From positions 434,001-498,000 of the forward strand of contig JALJCQ010000001.1 of NCBI GenBank assembly GCA_023091665.1: DNA of 64,000 nt, written 5' to 3'. The notes under the pieces were generated by a model. It was not told the DNA's origin. It saw only the letters and a list, made by a program, of their open reading frames with translations, and ran no database searches. This DNA is from Pythium myriotylum (taxonomy: Eukaryota > Oomycota > Peronosporomycetes > Pythiales > Pythiaceae). Shown here one piece after another: positions 9,782-21,651 of the stretch. A program made the translations under genes and the position numbers. Position 1 is the stretch's first letter; the number at the start of each line of letters is the position of its first letter.

Positions 9782-10669
9782 CTAGCCGTCGCCACCCGCT
9801 ACGCGGGCGGTTTTCACTGGAGATCATGTTTGTGGGGAAAACAGAAATATTCAATCTAGGGAATGGCGTGAGTGTGTCCACTGATCACTGAAAGACTTCC
9901 CTGAATTGACAATGTTGGCTGTATACGCACTGGTCTCGTCCTCACCCACAGGGGTCTCGAAGATATCTCGCAAATTGCTCTGTGGCATGGCGCAACGTGG
10001 AGTTGTTCATGCTAAAAACCGTGTGGACGAATCGATCTAGCCTGGTTCTCACCAGTTCCAGCGCCAACTGGGCAACACAAACACAGCGAAAAGCCACAAA
10101 AACACAGGAAAGACCCCAAAACCTCAGGAAATGCCTCGACACAGGTATATCGTGTGGTGCAGCACTCGGAAGATAGTCCCCTCCGCTTCACTACGGGGCT
10201 ATCGACAAAACGATTGTGAACTATGGTCATTTTGTGAGTGATTTCAACCGTGAGGAAAACGACTCGGGCAACGCCAGCTTTTGTGAGAAGACATTCGAAT
10301 GGATTGGATTTGATTTTAGACCAATCAGAAAAAGGTAACTGATTCACGAGAGGAGCAGCGGTTAGGTCTTTCGAAATAGAGAACTGTTACATTACCAACC
10401 ATTGGCAACCGAGGTTGTTATTTTGAGATTCTGCGGTCCTCATTGGCTAGAATCAGATTTTTGTCATGGTACGCGCCCTGAATGCATGCTGTACAATCTC
10501 GGAGGTCACGGTATCGTCTGAAACTGGGGTTTCACGGTCAGTTTCGAATTTCAAAACCCTCACCCATATTGGAAGCAAGTGATTTCGCCGGGTTTCATTT
10601 CACCTCAGTGCACACTCACGAATTGGGAACATGGGATGCTCACGATACTGATAGATTTTTCTACGCTTC
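9782..10669. other. Between palindrome A and LINE, no gene seen
   Basis: Non-coding. Small GC-rich stem-forming words (ACCCGCTACGCGGGC near 9795; CCCCTCCGC...ACGGGGC near 10178-10198) are present but no protein is supported. The 3' part may be the LINE 5' UTR. Confidence 0.4.
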
Positions 10670-12960
10670 ATGTCCGCGAAGGACAACACAGCCTATACGA
10701 GCGATACAGTTTTTAGCACTGAGATTGAGCCATCCTCTCCAAGCCTCGACCCTTCGGACCCACCCACCGCCAGTGCCAACCCCATCGACTCTTTGACGAT
10801 CATGTCGGACTCGGTTGAACCGGTGCTGACCAGCGCAGCGACCCCCTCTCTCGAAAGTCTTCGAGGAAGATGGAGACGCCATGATGGAAGGCAAGACGCA
10901 AGATCCGCCCAAAGCACCGTTCACAAGCGCGCTCCAGGCCGCTGCAGCAACAGCGCACCTCGAGTCCCCCCCCCCCCCCCACAGTCGCCTCCGCGCGACC
11001 GCAAGCGGCGCCATCGCACTCTCGGCCAGCCCCTCCGCGACCGACGGGTGCACGGCGTAGTCAACAACCACGACAACCACGACAACCCCAACCGCGACCG
11101 CCTCGTCAGCAGATCAGCAAACCCACGTTGTCCAACGACAACGGAGTCTGGTCCAAAAACGGGGCAGCCCGACTGCGCTCCCTTCTGAGCAGCGCGGCCT
11201 CTGCACCTTCTAGTCCCCTCGACGCTGGCCAACGAGCGCCCCCGCCCGATCCGGCTCTTTTGGAGGACTTGGAGTGTGTGATGAAATCCGCGAGCCTCCG
11301 AGAAGACGGTGACCAACGCCGAATGACCAAGCAAGAAGCGGCTGTCTTATACAAGGTTCTGGCGAAGCTCCTTGATGTGGCGAAGCTCCCTCAATTCCTG
11401 CTTGAAACGCATACGAGCGCGGAACGAGACGTCCTCGAGGATTTCCATCGGGACCATCTCGGGTGGCTTCTTTACCTTCTCCTTCCCCCAGGCATCAAGA
11501 TCCCTGAAGTCAACGCCAAGTACACCCTTATTCACATGCTCCTCCTGGCATGTGGAGACGACCCTGCTGCCAAGGCCGTCATTGAGCACCTGTGTCTCGA
11601 CGTGTACTCGATCCGCTGCGAAGCTAAGTCTGGCATCGCCGTGTTCCGGTTCGTCAGGCGAGAAGTTCGTGACTTCTGGGCTGGCCGCGTATTGAAGCTC
11701 GGACGCGGTACGGTCACGCTGCAGGCGACCGACTCCCTTGCGACGGCGGTTCCTCGAGCAGGCAAGGATGAAGCTGCTCGTGGGCTCCTTTACCATGTCT
11801 TCCTGCGAGGGGACACCACGATCCGGCATGCTGAGCTGCGAGCCATCGTTACGGCGGTGGCGCACACCACAGCGTACCATGTTGAATATGTCGAGTCGAT
11901 CGGCATCCGGGACCTCTCCGGCCCGCGCTGGAAGGTCTCTTTCAACCAAATCACGTGCCCGAAAGCCTTCGAAGGAGTGCATAGGCTTTTGGTTCAGCTA
12001 AATGGTCGCAACCTTGTCTATGAGGTTCATCACCCGAGGACTTCGAACAGGGTCCCGTGTGATAAATGCCTCAGTGTCCGCCACCCCACGAAGGATTGCA
12101 AGAACACTCGCGCTAGCGAGTCGCTTGCTCGTCACACCCGAGAGGTGACCGTCACGACAGGACCAGGCCTCCCCAAGTGGACGGCGACTTCGTCGCCCCA
12201 GCACTGCAACGAGCAGCTCGCCCACTTGAGGCGAGTTGCGGCCCCGGCTCTCGAAGCTCGTTTCAAGGCTGAGGATGAAGACCGCCATGCGGAAACTCGA
12301 CGCCAGGCCAAGCTTGCCGCTGATGCGGCTGCTCGTGAGGCAGCGGCAGAAGTACGATTGCAGCAAGCTGCCAAGGACCATCTTGTCCAAGACACTCTTC
12401 GACGAGAAAAGGAGCGCGCCCGTGCGGCCCACAAGAAAGTGACGGCGCAGCTGCGCGCCCTCCACAAGCGCATCGAGGATCTTCGACTGCACCAAGGCGC
12501 CGAGGCGCTCTCGACCGCCGTTGTTTTGACGTCGACCAGCCCAACGGAGGCCCACCGCACGGCTCCCACGAGTTCCCCGGTGGATTCATCAGAAGGAGCG
12601 GACACGGGTGCTGCAGCCCCGCTACCTCCCCCGGAACTACCTGGCTCGCAGGCGCCACCTGCCCAGCCGCCCAAGCCACCGTCGGATACAGCAATCAAGG
12701 AGTGCCCTGCGCCCTCGGCTGTACTGACGAAGCCTGACCCGGAGCCTAACCAATCTGAGCCATCGGAATCGTCGCCTTCCTTCCGGCTCCTCCAGGTTGT
12801 GCCAGCCCACCCGGGACCAGGCAAGCGCGCAGCGCCGGCTTCTCCTCCGAGAGTGGACGGCTCCTACCACATGCCAAATGGCAGCAGCAGCTCGGTGACG
12901 TCGACGCCAACTACGTTGATACCGACTCCCTGCCCGTCGCTGCCGAAAAATTGGAGGAAC
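10670..12960 (+). pseudogene. LINE ORF1: Gag-like protein with CCHC knuckle
   Basis: Begins at the ATG at 10670. After a 14-C tract (10967-10980) the meaningful frame shifts to one open from about 11000 to beyond 12950. It contains a helical region, a CCHC zinc knuckle (CDKCLSVRHPTKDC, near 12058-12100), then an Ala/Glu/Arg-rich coiled coil (about 12240-12490) and a Pro-rich tail. In LINEs such a protein coats the RNA. A further frame change near 12950 leads into the OTU-like segment. Confidence 0.65.
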
Positions 12961-14612
12961 CGGTCGACGATACCCGCCGGCAACCCAAGCAGCTGGGTCT
13001 ACTCGCGTTCTATGCTCTCCAGTCCAGAGCTGAGGCCCATGCACAACTCGAGCGTGACCTGCAGGCACGCCCAATGCCCCAACCTGCTGAGCTGGCGGAG
13101 GAGTACCCCAGCCCCCGTCTCGATGCCCTGTTTGATGAACTACGGTCGCCGTCCACGGTCGCGACGTGGCTAGCCGCACTTGGTGCCAGGAGTGTAAATG
13201 TCCCAGGAACTGGAGGCTGTCTGTACTTCGCGATTCACGGCTGCCGTACTCGTCGGGTAAGGGGAGATGTGATGAGGACGCTGCCCTCGCACGTGAAGGA
13301 GAGCTCCTTTTACAAGACCAATGTATGTGCGGTCTACCTCGAATACCTTGAACACATGGCGTCGGACGGAACCCTGGCTCTGGCGGACCTCAATCGGCGA
13401 TACTATGGACTAGGCCCACCGGCAGATCGTACCGCGGCCCTCAAAGCCATCAAGGCCTTCATTGCTGGGATTCAAGCCGCCGACATCTGTAAGATGACTC
13501 TCCAGCAGTGAGGAGGCGATGAAGAACTCTTCGCGTTGGTGTGGTATGTTCGCGAGCCGGTCTTCGTCATTACGGAAACCAAGGATCTGTCGACTTCTGT
13601 CAGGATCCTACGATTGGTCCGTCCTGACCCGTCTGGCCCGGAACACATCCACGAACAGGTTCCTGACGCGTCTGAGGCGTACGCGATCCTACGAACCTTG
13701 CTCCGCCATCGAGTGATTCCCACCGTGCTGCTACACGTGACGTTGCCCTCCGGCCAGGGTCATTTCAAGTCGATCCGCTTCAATGAGCGTATCTACAGCG
13801 AGTGGCACAAAGGAGACCCCGACGGCACTCGTGGACTGATGAGAGAGCGACTTCAAGCCGCCTTGATGTCACTAGGGTGGTATGCACCGCCGATGGATGC
13901 CACGGGCATCCCGCTGCATGCAGTCGGACCAGTATATCGGGACTCGCGCAGCGACTCGACGTACTCGCCCTCTGACCCACCGACCCCAAGCCATTCGGCA
14001 CAAGAGCCCATGCCGTATGTGGCTCCTCATACTCTCTTTGAGCTCTGCCGATGTCTCAACCCCCGCAGACGCCGGCGCAGTGCGCTGGCTGCGGCGTGGG
14101 AACAAGCTGAGTATCATAATCAGGTCGCCTACCGAGACTGGGACTCTGCTCAAGCGGACCCGGCAACGCGCTCTGAGGCGGACACGGTTGAAGCTGGCTG
14201 TCAATACTGGAGCAGATCGCCAGACTCGCTCCTGGCCCTCCTCCGTGTCTTGCCCTACCCTGAGGTAGCCATGGCGTTGATGTCGCCGGCCACGCTCTCT
14301 CGACTCGGGTCAGAACTCCTCCACCGCAACGGCTGCCCAGCGACTCCAAGCTTCCTCCGCGGTAAATCACAGGACCAAGTCGACGGTGAGTGGGCCCGGC
14401 TGGCGGCAGTCGCCACCGTCGTCAGCACCGCAGAAAGTGATGAGTCGGCGCCGATCCGATGGCTCCTCGATCACCCGTCCGACGTTCGCGAGGCCCTGCA
14501 TGCCCTGCGACTGCACGACTGGAACATGGTTGCACGAGCTGTTCAAGCCTGCGATCAAGCAGAACTGTCCCGCGCTCCAGCACAACCGCAGGAGCGCGGC
14601 GGGCAGTCATAA
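12951..14612 (+). pseudogene. LINE-encoded OTU-like cysteine protease segment, in-frame stop
   Basis: GGCLYFAIHG (near 13213-13242) resembles the catalytic-Cys motif of OTU deubiquitinases (DGxCLFxAI). In the same frame further downstream, WYVREPVFVI and TLPSGQGHFKSI match the central strand and catalytic-His (HY/HF) region. A TGA at 13509-13511 interrupts the frame between Cys and His. The rest, to the stop at 14612, is low-complexity and unrecognised. OTU proteases would remove ubiquitin-like tags; in a retroelement the role is unknown. The similarity is by motif only. Confidence 0.5.
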
Positions 14613-15064
14613 CCCACCGATGTCAGGCCGCCGCGCGGGACGTGTCACTCGCCGCGGTTGGCCATGTGGACGGGGCGTCGACGCCCCTCTACAACTCTGA
14701 CACTGGCAGGTGGCAGAGCCGTGAAGCCCTCACTCCCGTCACGACCCCTGACCGACCCTGGACCTCCCGACGCAGCGAGGATCGTCACCGGGACCCACGG
14801 CCGGTCACCCACCTGCACCTCCTCACCCAGAACGTCCAAGGCATGGCCAAGGATATCCAGTCACTCAGCTCATGGTTGGACTCCTTCCGACGAAGACGCT
14901 CCGGGCTTTCCCTTGATGTTGTGCTTCTGCAAGAGACTCGTGCTGTTCCCAAATGGAGCCGGATGCTTGAGCACCTCTGGCTTCGGTCTTGGGGGTACTC
15001 TCCCCATCAGACGGAGTTGGTGATGGCCACCGGTTTCCACGGCAGCGGCGGGCGTAGCACTCCT

Positions 15065-15095
<31 letters not shown>

Positions 15096-15650
15096 ACTCT
15101 GCTCTGCAAAATGTCTCCCCGTGGAGACAGGACTCCTGGTCCGCGCACTTTGTCGCTGTCACCGGCACTGTCGCCGGTGAGACAGTCACTATCGTCAATG
15201 TCTATGGGCCAGTTCATCGACCCACACGAGAAGCCTTTTTTTTTCTCGATCTTATGCCCCACCTGGTCTTGTGCTTCTGGGTGGTGATTTCAACTGCACG
15301 CTGGACCTGGAACTTGACCGAAGCCACTTGGCAGCCTCATCGCATTTCTCGCCGGCTCTCGTCGCCCTCCTCCAAGCTTGGAATGTTGTGGACACGGTCG
15401 CTCCTGATATGCTCAACGCCACGTCCTCAACTGATGTGCGCCGATTCCACTCCGAGTACCACACTTACTCGTATTGCGTCTCAGATGGTGGATTGGCGTC
15501 GGCCCGGCTGGACCGTTGGTATATCTCGGCTCCTCACCTTCCTCGAGTGCATCAGGTAACCACTGAAGCCCCGTATCAACGGTCTGACCATGACTCTGTT
15601 CGTCTCCAGATTAGTCCACCACTGGAAGGCCCACGCTCCATGGGTCGTCG
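14459..15650 (+). pseudogene. LINE apurinic-type endonuclease domain, frameshifted
   Basis: Endonuclease motifs in order: HLLTQNVQGM, LDVVLLQETR, IVNVYGP, LLGGDFNCTLDLELD, ARLDRWYIS and YQRSDHDSVRL. They form the APE-like nuclease that nicks target DNA. The frame holds through a 30-C tract at 15066-15095 (poly-Pro) but slips at a T9 run (15236-15244), so the catalytic halves lie in different frames. Confidence 0.85.
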
Positions 15651-17317
15651 CCAACAGAGTCTACGGTTTCCCCTGCCCACCTGCGCGGCTACAAAGGTCC
15701 ATGAGGTCGGAGATGCTCTACTGAGAGAGCGCGGACGATCACTCGCGCGACTACCGGCCCCGGATGCAGCAGTCGGTTGGGACAAGCTCAAAGTAGAGAT
15801 CCGACGCTCCAGTTTGCGGGAACGCAAAAACTGCCTGGCATCGGCGGCCCGAGCTCACCGTGACAAGATGAAAAGGCTTAGTCGGGCCCTGCGGGACATT
15901 GTTTTCTCCCGAAAGCTCGTCGGCCTTCCAGCAGATGCCACTGTCTCGGACATCACACGAGGGATGTCTGCTCTTTCACTTGACCCGGCACGACGGTTCC
16001 AGTCTATTCGTCGGAAGCTCATTGCTATCCAGGCCAACGGGACTGCGAGACGGCAACTCCAGCGGATAGCATCGCACTCCGGCACCATGGCTGAGTCGGT
16101 CTCGTCGCTCTTCCGACGAATCAACCCTCGTGTGGGCCGCAAGCAAACGGCGCGACTACCACCAGTGGACGGCCCACCTCAAGGCCCGGCCAATCGTGTC
16201 GCTGGAGACTGGACTCCGATCACCCAGCGCCCCCCCCCCCCCCCCCTGTGATATTTACCTGCAGGATCTCTTCTTCGCGAGCTTGCCGCCAAGACGACCC
16301 GAGCCCCTACTCGCGGACATGGACGTGGATATCACGGAGGAGGAAGTTGCGGCTGCCTTTTCCGCTCTTGCCCCCGCGGGAAAGCGTGCGGTCCCGACGG
16401 CTTGCCCAACGACTGGTACCGAGCGCATGCGGACGAACTCACTATCGTTCTGGCGCCTCTTTTCTCGCTGTGGTACCGTAGCGGTATCCTACCTACCAGC
16501 TTAAAGTCAGCGTCTATTTTTTGCATTCCAAAAACGACGACCCCGACCAGCGGCCTTGACTTCCGTCCAATTGCTCTACTGAACACGGATTACAAGATTT
16601 ATGCCAAGCTCCTTCTCAATCGGATTCGCCGCCACGTTCCCCGGCTTGTCTCGACGACCCAGCACGGGTTTGTTCTCGGCCGCCAAGTGCATGACGCCAT
16701 TGATATCTGGGCAGCACTGCAGAAGCGGGCAGAAGACGGCGAGCTGGAACCGTCAGCACTCGCGGTCCTACTCGATTTCGCGAAAGCTTATGATACTTTG
16801 GACCGGCGGTTTCTACGGCTGGCACTCACTCGACATGGGTTCCCTCCTCAGCTCATCCAGGCCGTCCACGCTATGCATCTTGGCATAACTGCGTCGTACC
16901 TGGCAGACTCTGACGTGTCTGCTGATATCGCCACCACGACTGGGATCCGGCAGGGCTGCCCACTAGCCCCTACGCTTTTTGTTCTGGCTGTTGACACCCT
17001 CTACGAACTCGTTCTTAGCTCGCCGCGATTGCCAGGTCTCAAGCTAGCTGACGGTGCCCATGTGTCCATTGTGGGCTTTGCGGATGACACCACGGTCTAT
17101 CTACGGTCGCCTGAGGAAACTTGCGCTCTGCACGACCTCCTACAGCGCTTTGCATCCGTCTCTGGTCTCCAGGTGAACGTCAAGAAAAGCGTCGCGGTCT
17201 TTCTCGACCCAGACCACGTTCCCAGAGCCACACGACTATCGGTCTTCCCGGTCGCGTCAGCCTCTCAGCTTAATCGGTATTTGGGCGGGCAAATCTCCAC
17301 CCTCCCCAACCTCGACG
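15271..17317 (+). pseudogene. LINE reverse transcriptase domain, frameshifted and split
   Basis: RT blocks: FRPIALLNTDYKIYAKLL, TQHGFVLGRQ, LLDFAKAYDTLDR, TGIRQGCPLAPTLF and catalytic GFADDTTVYL. The 5' part shifts frame at a 17-C tract (16230-16246) and again near 16390, where the expected GPDGLPNDWY signature is split between frames. The domain is cut at 17317 by the LTR element and resumes at 23694 in the same protein. Confidence 0.88.
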
Positions 17318-17727
17318 TGTGACAGAGTCCTTACAATAGACTCTGCCTCTCTACACTATACTGAGCGCGAGATAAATCCAGCATAGCCGGACAAGACTGC
17401 TCTTGTCCGGAGCCCCAACTATAACACGGAGGGATGACCTCAGTAATCCCATACAAACAGTAGGATAAGTTTGGCTAAGAACATCTCGTGTCCTGACTCG
17501 TACACGGAGTCTAGACCAAAGATCCAGTATAGTTTATTCAAGATTAGTTAGGAGAGACGACGTAAACCATATGGGTGGCTCAGACAGTAAGGCTCGGGAG
17601 GTTTGAATCCCGGCCCCATTCAATATCACTTCACAACTTGCCATCGAGCAATCAAGTCTAGCCTTCTTCGCCCCAACTAGCCTCGGCTTCGGTCTTCCCC
17701 GCTCAGTGTCGCCCCGCTTCTGTGACA
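17318..17727 (+). repeat. 5' LTR
   Basis: 410 bp, TGTGACAG...CTGTGACA. One mismatch to the 3' LTR. Confidence 0.97.
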
Positions 17728-18127
17728 TAGTAGCGCTCGTCGGTCCCCTTCCTCGCCAAGCTCGGTTTGCTGGAGTGGCCACATAGTGGGAAGCTCCATT
17801 AGCATCCGGAAGACTAGACCAAGCCAACTCGTGCTAAGCCAGGCTACCCAGGCTAGGCCAAACCAACCAAAGTCGTCATCTGACGAGGGCGGTTGCCAAC
17901 ATCTCGTCGCGCACAATCTGTTACGTTCCGTAGCTGGTTGGTGTGGTTACGTCGTTGTGTGGCACACACATTGGAGACTCTTTCGGTGGGTCCGCGGCCT
18001 TACGTGCCTCATCAGAGCACTTATCCCGCCATCGAAAACACAGAGAATAACTCTCCTTTAGCTGCCCTCTAACGATCGTTAGATCCACATCCGTTGCTAT
18101 AGAACTGTGATAGTGTTGCAACACTTG

Positions 18128-18442
18128 ATGGGGAAGCGGAAAACTCGTGAACCCGAGAACCCTTTCCAATACGATACTGAGTGCTTGACTCAGAACTTCG
18201 AAAAGCTTGATAAGCTCCGTCACGACCTTTGGCTCACGACGGTTAAGCAACAGAAACTCGTGAAGTTAATTCGTGACGAGATCCCTGACTCGTTCGATCA
18301 CGAGACTCGGAACCTGTTGCAGTCGACCACGAACTTGCTCTTGCACCACATCGACAAGACGCAAACGGTCGTTTCAAGCACTTTCGATCACTCCATTCAC
18401 CTCTTCAATAAGAACAACAACAAGAAGAAGACCAAGAACTAG
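18128..18442 (+). CDS. Small upstream reading frame in the LTR element (unknown)
   Basis: 104 codons from the ATG at 18128, between the 5' LTR and gag. It is charged and helical, with Lys/Asn-rich ends and no recognised domain. It sits in the leader 126 bp before the gag ATG. It might be a genuine accessory protein or an incidental open frame in a leader RNA. Conservation in sister copies would decide. Confidence 0.35.
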   Translation: MGKRKTREPENPFQYDTECLTQNFEKLDKLRHDLWLTTVKQQKLVKLIRDEIPDSFDHETRNLLQSTTNLLLHHIDKTQTVVSSTFDHSIHLFNKNNNKKKTKN

Positions 18443-18567
18443 ATTTTAGTTTAGGTTTTTCAAAATTTAGTTTTCTTCTACTTTAGCCTTCATTTTAGGT
18501 TAGTTAAAGTAGAGTAGAATCAAGTCAGAAGTAAGCAAGTGAACACGCAAGTGGAGTCCAACTTCTC

Positions 18568-21500
18568 ATGTCCGGACGTCGATCCCGAGAAGTTGAGCGT
18601 GAGTCACCGAACTTACGTCCCCGTCAACAAAGTCGATCGAACGGCACTCCAGACGTTGAGCGTGCACGTTCTGCATCACGCCCACGCCCGGCCGCTGCAC
18701 AAGAAGAGATGGATCAGCCAGAAGTACCTCAGGCTGTGCCACCGCAGGCCGCACCAGCCGCAGCTGCGCAACCAGCTGCTGCCCCGTCCATGGATCCCGC
18801 TCTCTTCTACCAGTTTATGATGATGATGCAGCAGAACAATGTGCAATCGCAAGCAAGTATGCAAGCGTTTATGCAACAGTCGCAAGCACAGTTCATGCAG
18901 ATGCTGAACCTTCAAGGGCCATCGCGCAAGAAGGAACCGCCAGGGTATGAAGGCAAGCAGAATGAAGACGTCGAATTATGGATATTCAACACGGAGGATT
19001 ACTATGCGTTCAAGCGCGCGATAATGGAAGCCGACTCTTCTGCATTCGTTGAAGAGATTACAGGAAACCTCGGCAAGTCTGTACAGAATTGGGTACGGAC
19101 GACTTTTACCGCAGAATGCGCGCGAGACGGCGTAAACAAGACATGGGAACGTTTCAAGGAGAAGCTGCGTAAGCGCTTCAAGCCTGTTGATTTCGAGTAC
19201 AACCTCCGTGAGCGAATGTTTGAACTCAAGCAAACTGCTTCGATTCACGATTACGTGACGAAGTTCCAGGACTTGCTTTCGCAAACGCAACAGCGGATCG
19301 AGGATCTTGATCAGCGCTTTTACTTCCAGAACGGTCTACGCGCAGAGACGTGCGCCAAGATCAAGGAGGAAAGTCCAAAGAATCTCGATGATACGATCGA
19401 GATTGCCACGAACTTCGAGTTTGCACATTATTCCGGGAAATCTGCCAGACTACAAGGGCAGAAGTCTTCCAAGCCGAATCACGACACGGCCGCAGTCATA
19501 ACCAAGTCGAAGAAAGGCAAGAAAAGTCATAAGTCCCAAAACGACAAGAAGGGTGATGACTGGAAGAAGAATGCAACATGTCACGCTTGCAAGAAAAAGG
19601 GCCACATTTCTCCTGAATGTCCCGACAAGAAGAAGGAAGCCAACAACTACATCAGTGGCGCCTTCTATGCGATTCTTGAAGTACAAGCACTCGCGTATGA
19701 CAAGCCGGAAAAGAAGAAGAATGTATCTATCTTCATTGATAATGGTTGTAGTCTAAACGGCATCTCGGAAGATTTGGCACAATCATTGAACCTCAAAGTG
19801 CACGAAGACAAACAAGACACCATGGAAGTTGATCTTGGATTTGGTCAGAAGGTGCATCGACCCCGTCGCACTGCTGAAATGAATCTTGAGGTTCCTGGTT
19901 TCCCTGCCATGAAGTCTAAGTTCCAGGTCATGCCGATCCCTGAGGACAAAGACGTGATTCTCGGTATGATTTGGCTCCGTGAGCAAAACCCCGAGATTGA
20001 CTGGAAAACTCTCCAACTGTCGCCTCGCACTCAAGCTGCGCCAGACCCACCGCTACGTCTTCGTACACCAACGGTGCGCCCTGCTCGCTTTGTTGCGAAT
20101 CGCCGTCGAGCGAGACAGACTCAGACCCGTGAGATCTTCAACTTTTATCGTCAACACGGTCACAATGGAGAATTCGGTCAGACCAAGTTCATCTCCATGA
20201 AGAAACTTGCCAAAGAGTTGCGCAAGGGAGATGTCGAGTGCGTGTTTATGGTGAATCCACACGACTCGGAAAAGGCTGCTAGGTATATGCAGCAAGGGTG
20301 GGACGCTTTGAAGGATAACCCAGCATATGATGTGCTGTGGAAGCGTCGTGATACAGTGTTTCGAACTGAACTACCGAACACTGTTCCGCCTGTTCGTGAG
20401 GGTATTGAACATGTCATCGAACTCAAGCCCGGTACGAAACCTATTCACGTTCCTCAGTGGCGCCAGAGCCCTGAGCAACGCAAGGTGATTCAAGAATGGA
20501 CGAAGGAAATGGTCAAAGCCAATATCATTAGACCAAGTACATCTCCTTTCTCGGCACCAACCTTTTGTGTGAAGAAGCCTGGTGGTTGGCGAATAGTCCA
20601 CGACTTTCGTCTGTTGAACCACAACACAGTGTTGCCTGCTATTCCAATGCCACGCAAAGAAGATACCTTTGACGCCATGACTGGTAGTTACTGGTTTTCG
20701 TGCATGGATTTGCTGTGGGGTTACTACCAGGTAAAACTCAGAGAACAAGATATACCATTCACGGCGTTTTCAACGCCTGATGGGTTGTTTGAGTATTTGG
20801 TAACTCCAATGGGACTCAGCGGGAGTCCAGGCACCTTCAACCGTCTTCTTCAACGTGTCTTCAGCGACTTGCGCGATTGCATGCGCATCTACTTCGACGA
20901 CATCTATGTCTTCACGAAAAGCACGGACATCAACGAGCACCTCGAGGCTCTCGATCGTGTTCTTCAACGATGTGAAGATCAACAGCTGTACATCAAACTG
21001 TCGAAGTGTCAGTTCTGTGTTCCTGAGATTCCTTGTCTCGGTGACTTTGTCGGTCGCAACGGTGTGCGTATGGACCCGGACAAGATCAAGATCATCAAGG
21101 ACTGGCCCGTTCCAAAGACGAAGAAGCAGATGGAGAGCTTTCTAGGTACTACTGTGTACGTCTCTCGTTTCTGCCCGGACTTTGCACAGTTTGCGGGTCC
21201 ACTTCATGAGTGTATCAAGGGGAAGAAATCCAGTGAGGCAATCCAACTCTCTGACCATCAACTGGCGTGCTTCGAGCAACTCAAGCAGCGCCTGTCTTCA
21301 CCACCTGTTTTGAAACTACCGGACTTCTCGAAGCCTTTCGGAATCCGGATGGATGCGTCCAACTTCGCCATTGGGGGAGTCTTGTTTCAAAAGGAGGGAG
21401 AGCTAGAGTATCCCATCGCATACACAGGACGAAAAATGAAGTCTGCTGAACTCAACTACCCTGTTCGTGAACAAGAACTTCTCGCGATCATGCACGCGCT

Positions 21501-21651
21501 AAAAGTGTGGCGTGTGTACCTTCTCGATCATCCATTTGTTGTGGAAACGGATCACAAGAGTATAGAGACGATCTTGACACAGAAGACAACGAACAGAAGA
21601 GTTGCACGTTGGTTCAACGAACTTGCTGAGTTTCACCCTCAGTTCAAGTGA
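18568..21651 (+). CDS. Gag-protease-RT-RNase H polyprotein of the LTR element
   Basis: 1027 aa. Gag with a Gln/Pro/Ala-rich N-terminus and a retrotransposon capsid-like region (about 130-300). CCHC knuckle CHACKKKGHISPEC near residue 337. Aspartic protease motif FIDNGCS near 388 (Asn in place of the usual Ser/Thr). RT with catalytic YFDDIYVF near 774. RNase H from MDASNFAIGGVLF near 927. The frame ends at TGA 21649-21651 inside the RNase H/integrase connector, where VIPGHTNHVADALSR continues in the -1 frame. Integrase therefore requires a -1 frameshift, or one base has been lost. Confidence 0.93.
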   Translation: MSGRRSREVERESPNLRPRQQSRSNGTPDVERARSASRPRPAAAQEEMDQPEVPQAVPPQAAPAAAAQPAAAPSMDPALFYQFMMMMQQNNVQSQASMQAFMQQSQAQFMQMLNLQGPSRKKEPPGYEGKQNEDVELWIFNTEDYYAFKRAIMEADSSAFVEEITGNLGKSVQNWVRTTFTAECARDGVNKTWERFKEKLRKRFKPVDFEYNLRERMFELKQTASIHDYVTKFQDLLSQTQQRIEDLDQRFYFQNGLRAETCAKIKEESPKNLDDTIEIATNFEFAHYSGKSARLQGQKSSKPNHDTAAVITKSKKGKKSHKSQNDKKGDDWKKNATCHACKKKGHISPECPDKKKEANNYISGAFYAILEVQALAYDKPEKKKNVSIFIDNGCSLNGISEDLAQSLNLKVHEDKQDTMEVDLGFGQKVHRPRRTAEMNLEVPGFPAMKSKFQVMPIPEDKDVILGMIWLREQNPEIDWKTLQLSPRTQAAPDPPLRLRTPTVRPARFVANRRRARQTQTREIFNFYRQHGHNGEFGQTKFISMKKLAKELRKGDVECVFMVNPHDSEKAARYMQQGWDALKDNPAYDVLWKRRDTVFRTELPNTVPPVREGIEHVIELKPGTKPIHVPQWRQSPEQRKVIQEWTKEMVKANIIRPSTSPFSAPTFCVKKPGGWRIVHDFRLLNHNTVLPAIPMPRKEDTFDAMTGSYWFSCMDLLWGYYQVKLREQDIPFTAFSTPDGLFEYLVTPMGLSGSPGTFNRLLQRVFSDLRDCMRIYFDDIYVFTKSTDINEHLEALDRVLQRCEDQQLYIKLSKCQFCVPEIPCLGDFVGRNGVRMDPDKIKIIKDWPVPKTKKQMESFLGTTVYVSRFCPDFAQFAGPLHECIKGKKSSEAIQLSDHQLACFEQLKQRLSSPPVLKLPDFSKPFGIRMDASNFAIGGVLFQKEGELEYPIAYTGRKMKSAELNYPVREQELLAIMHALKVWRVYLLDHPFVVETDHKSIETILTQKTTNRRVARWFNELAEFHPQFK

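Noticed and set aside
17567..17620. Possible tRNA gene in each LTR
   Set aside because: A- and B-box-like words are only about 25 nt apart, too close for a complete tRNA, and no anticodon arm fits. Kept only as a curiosity.
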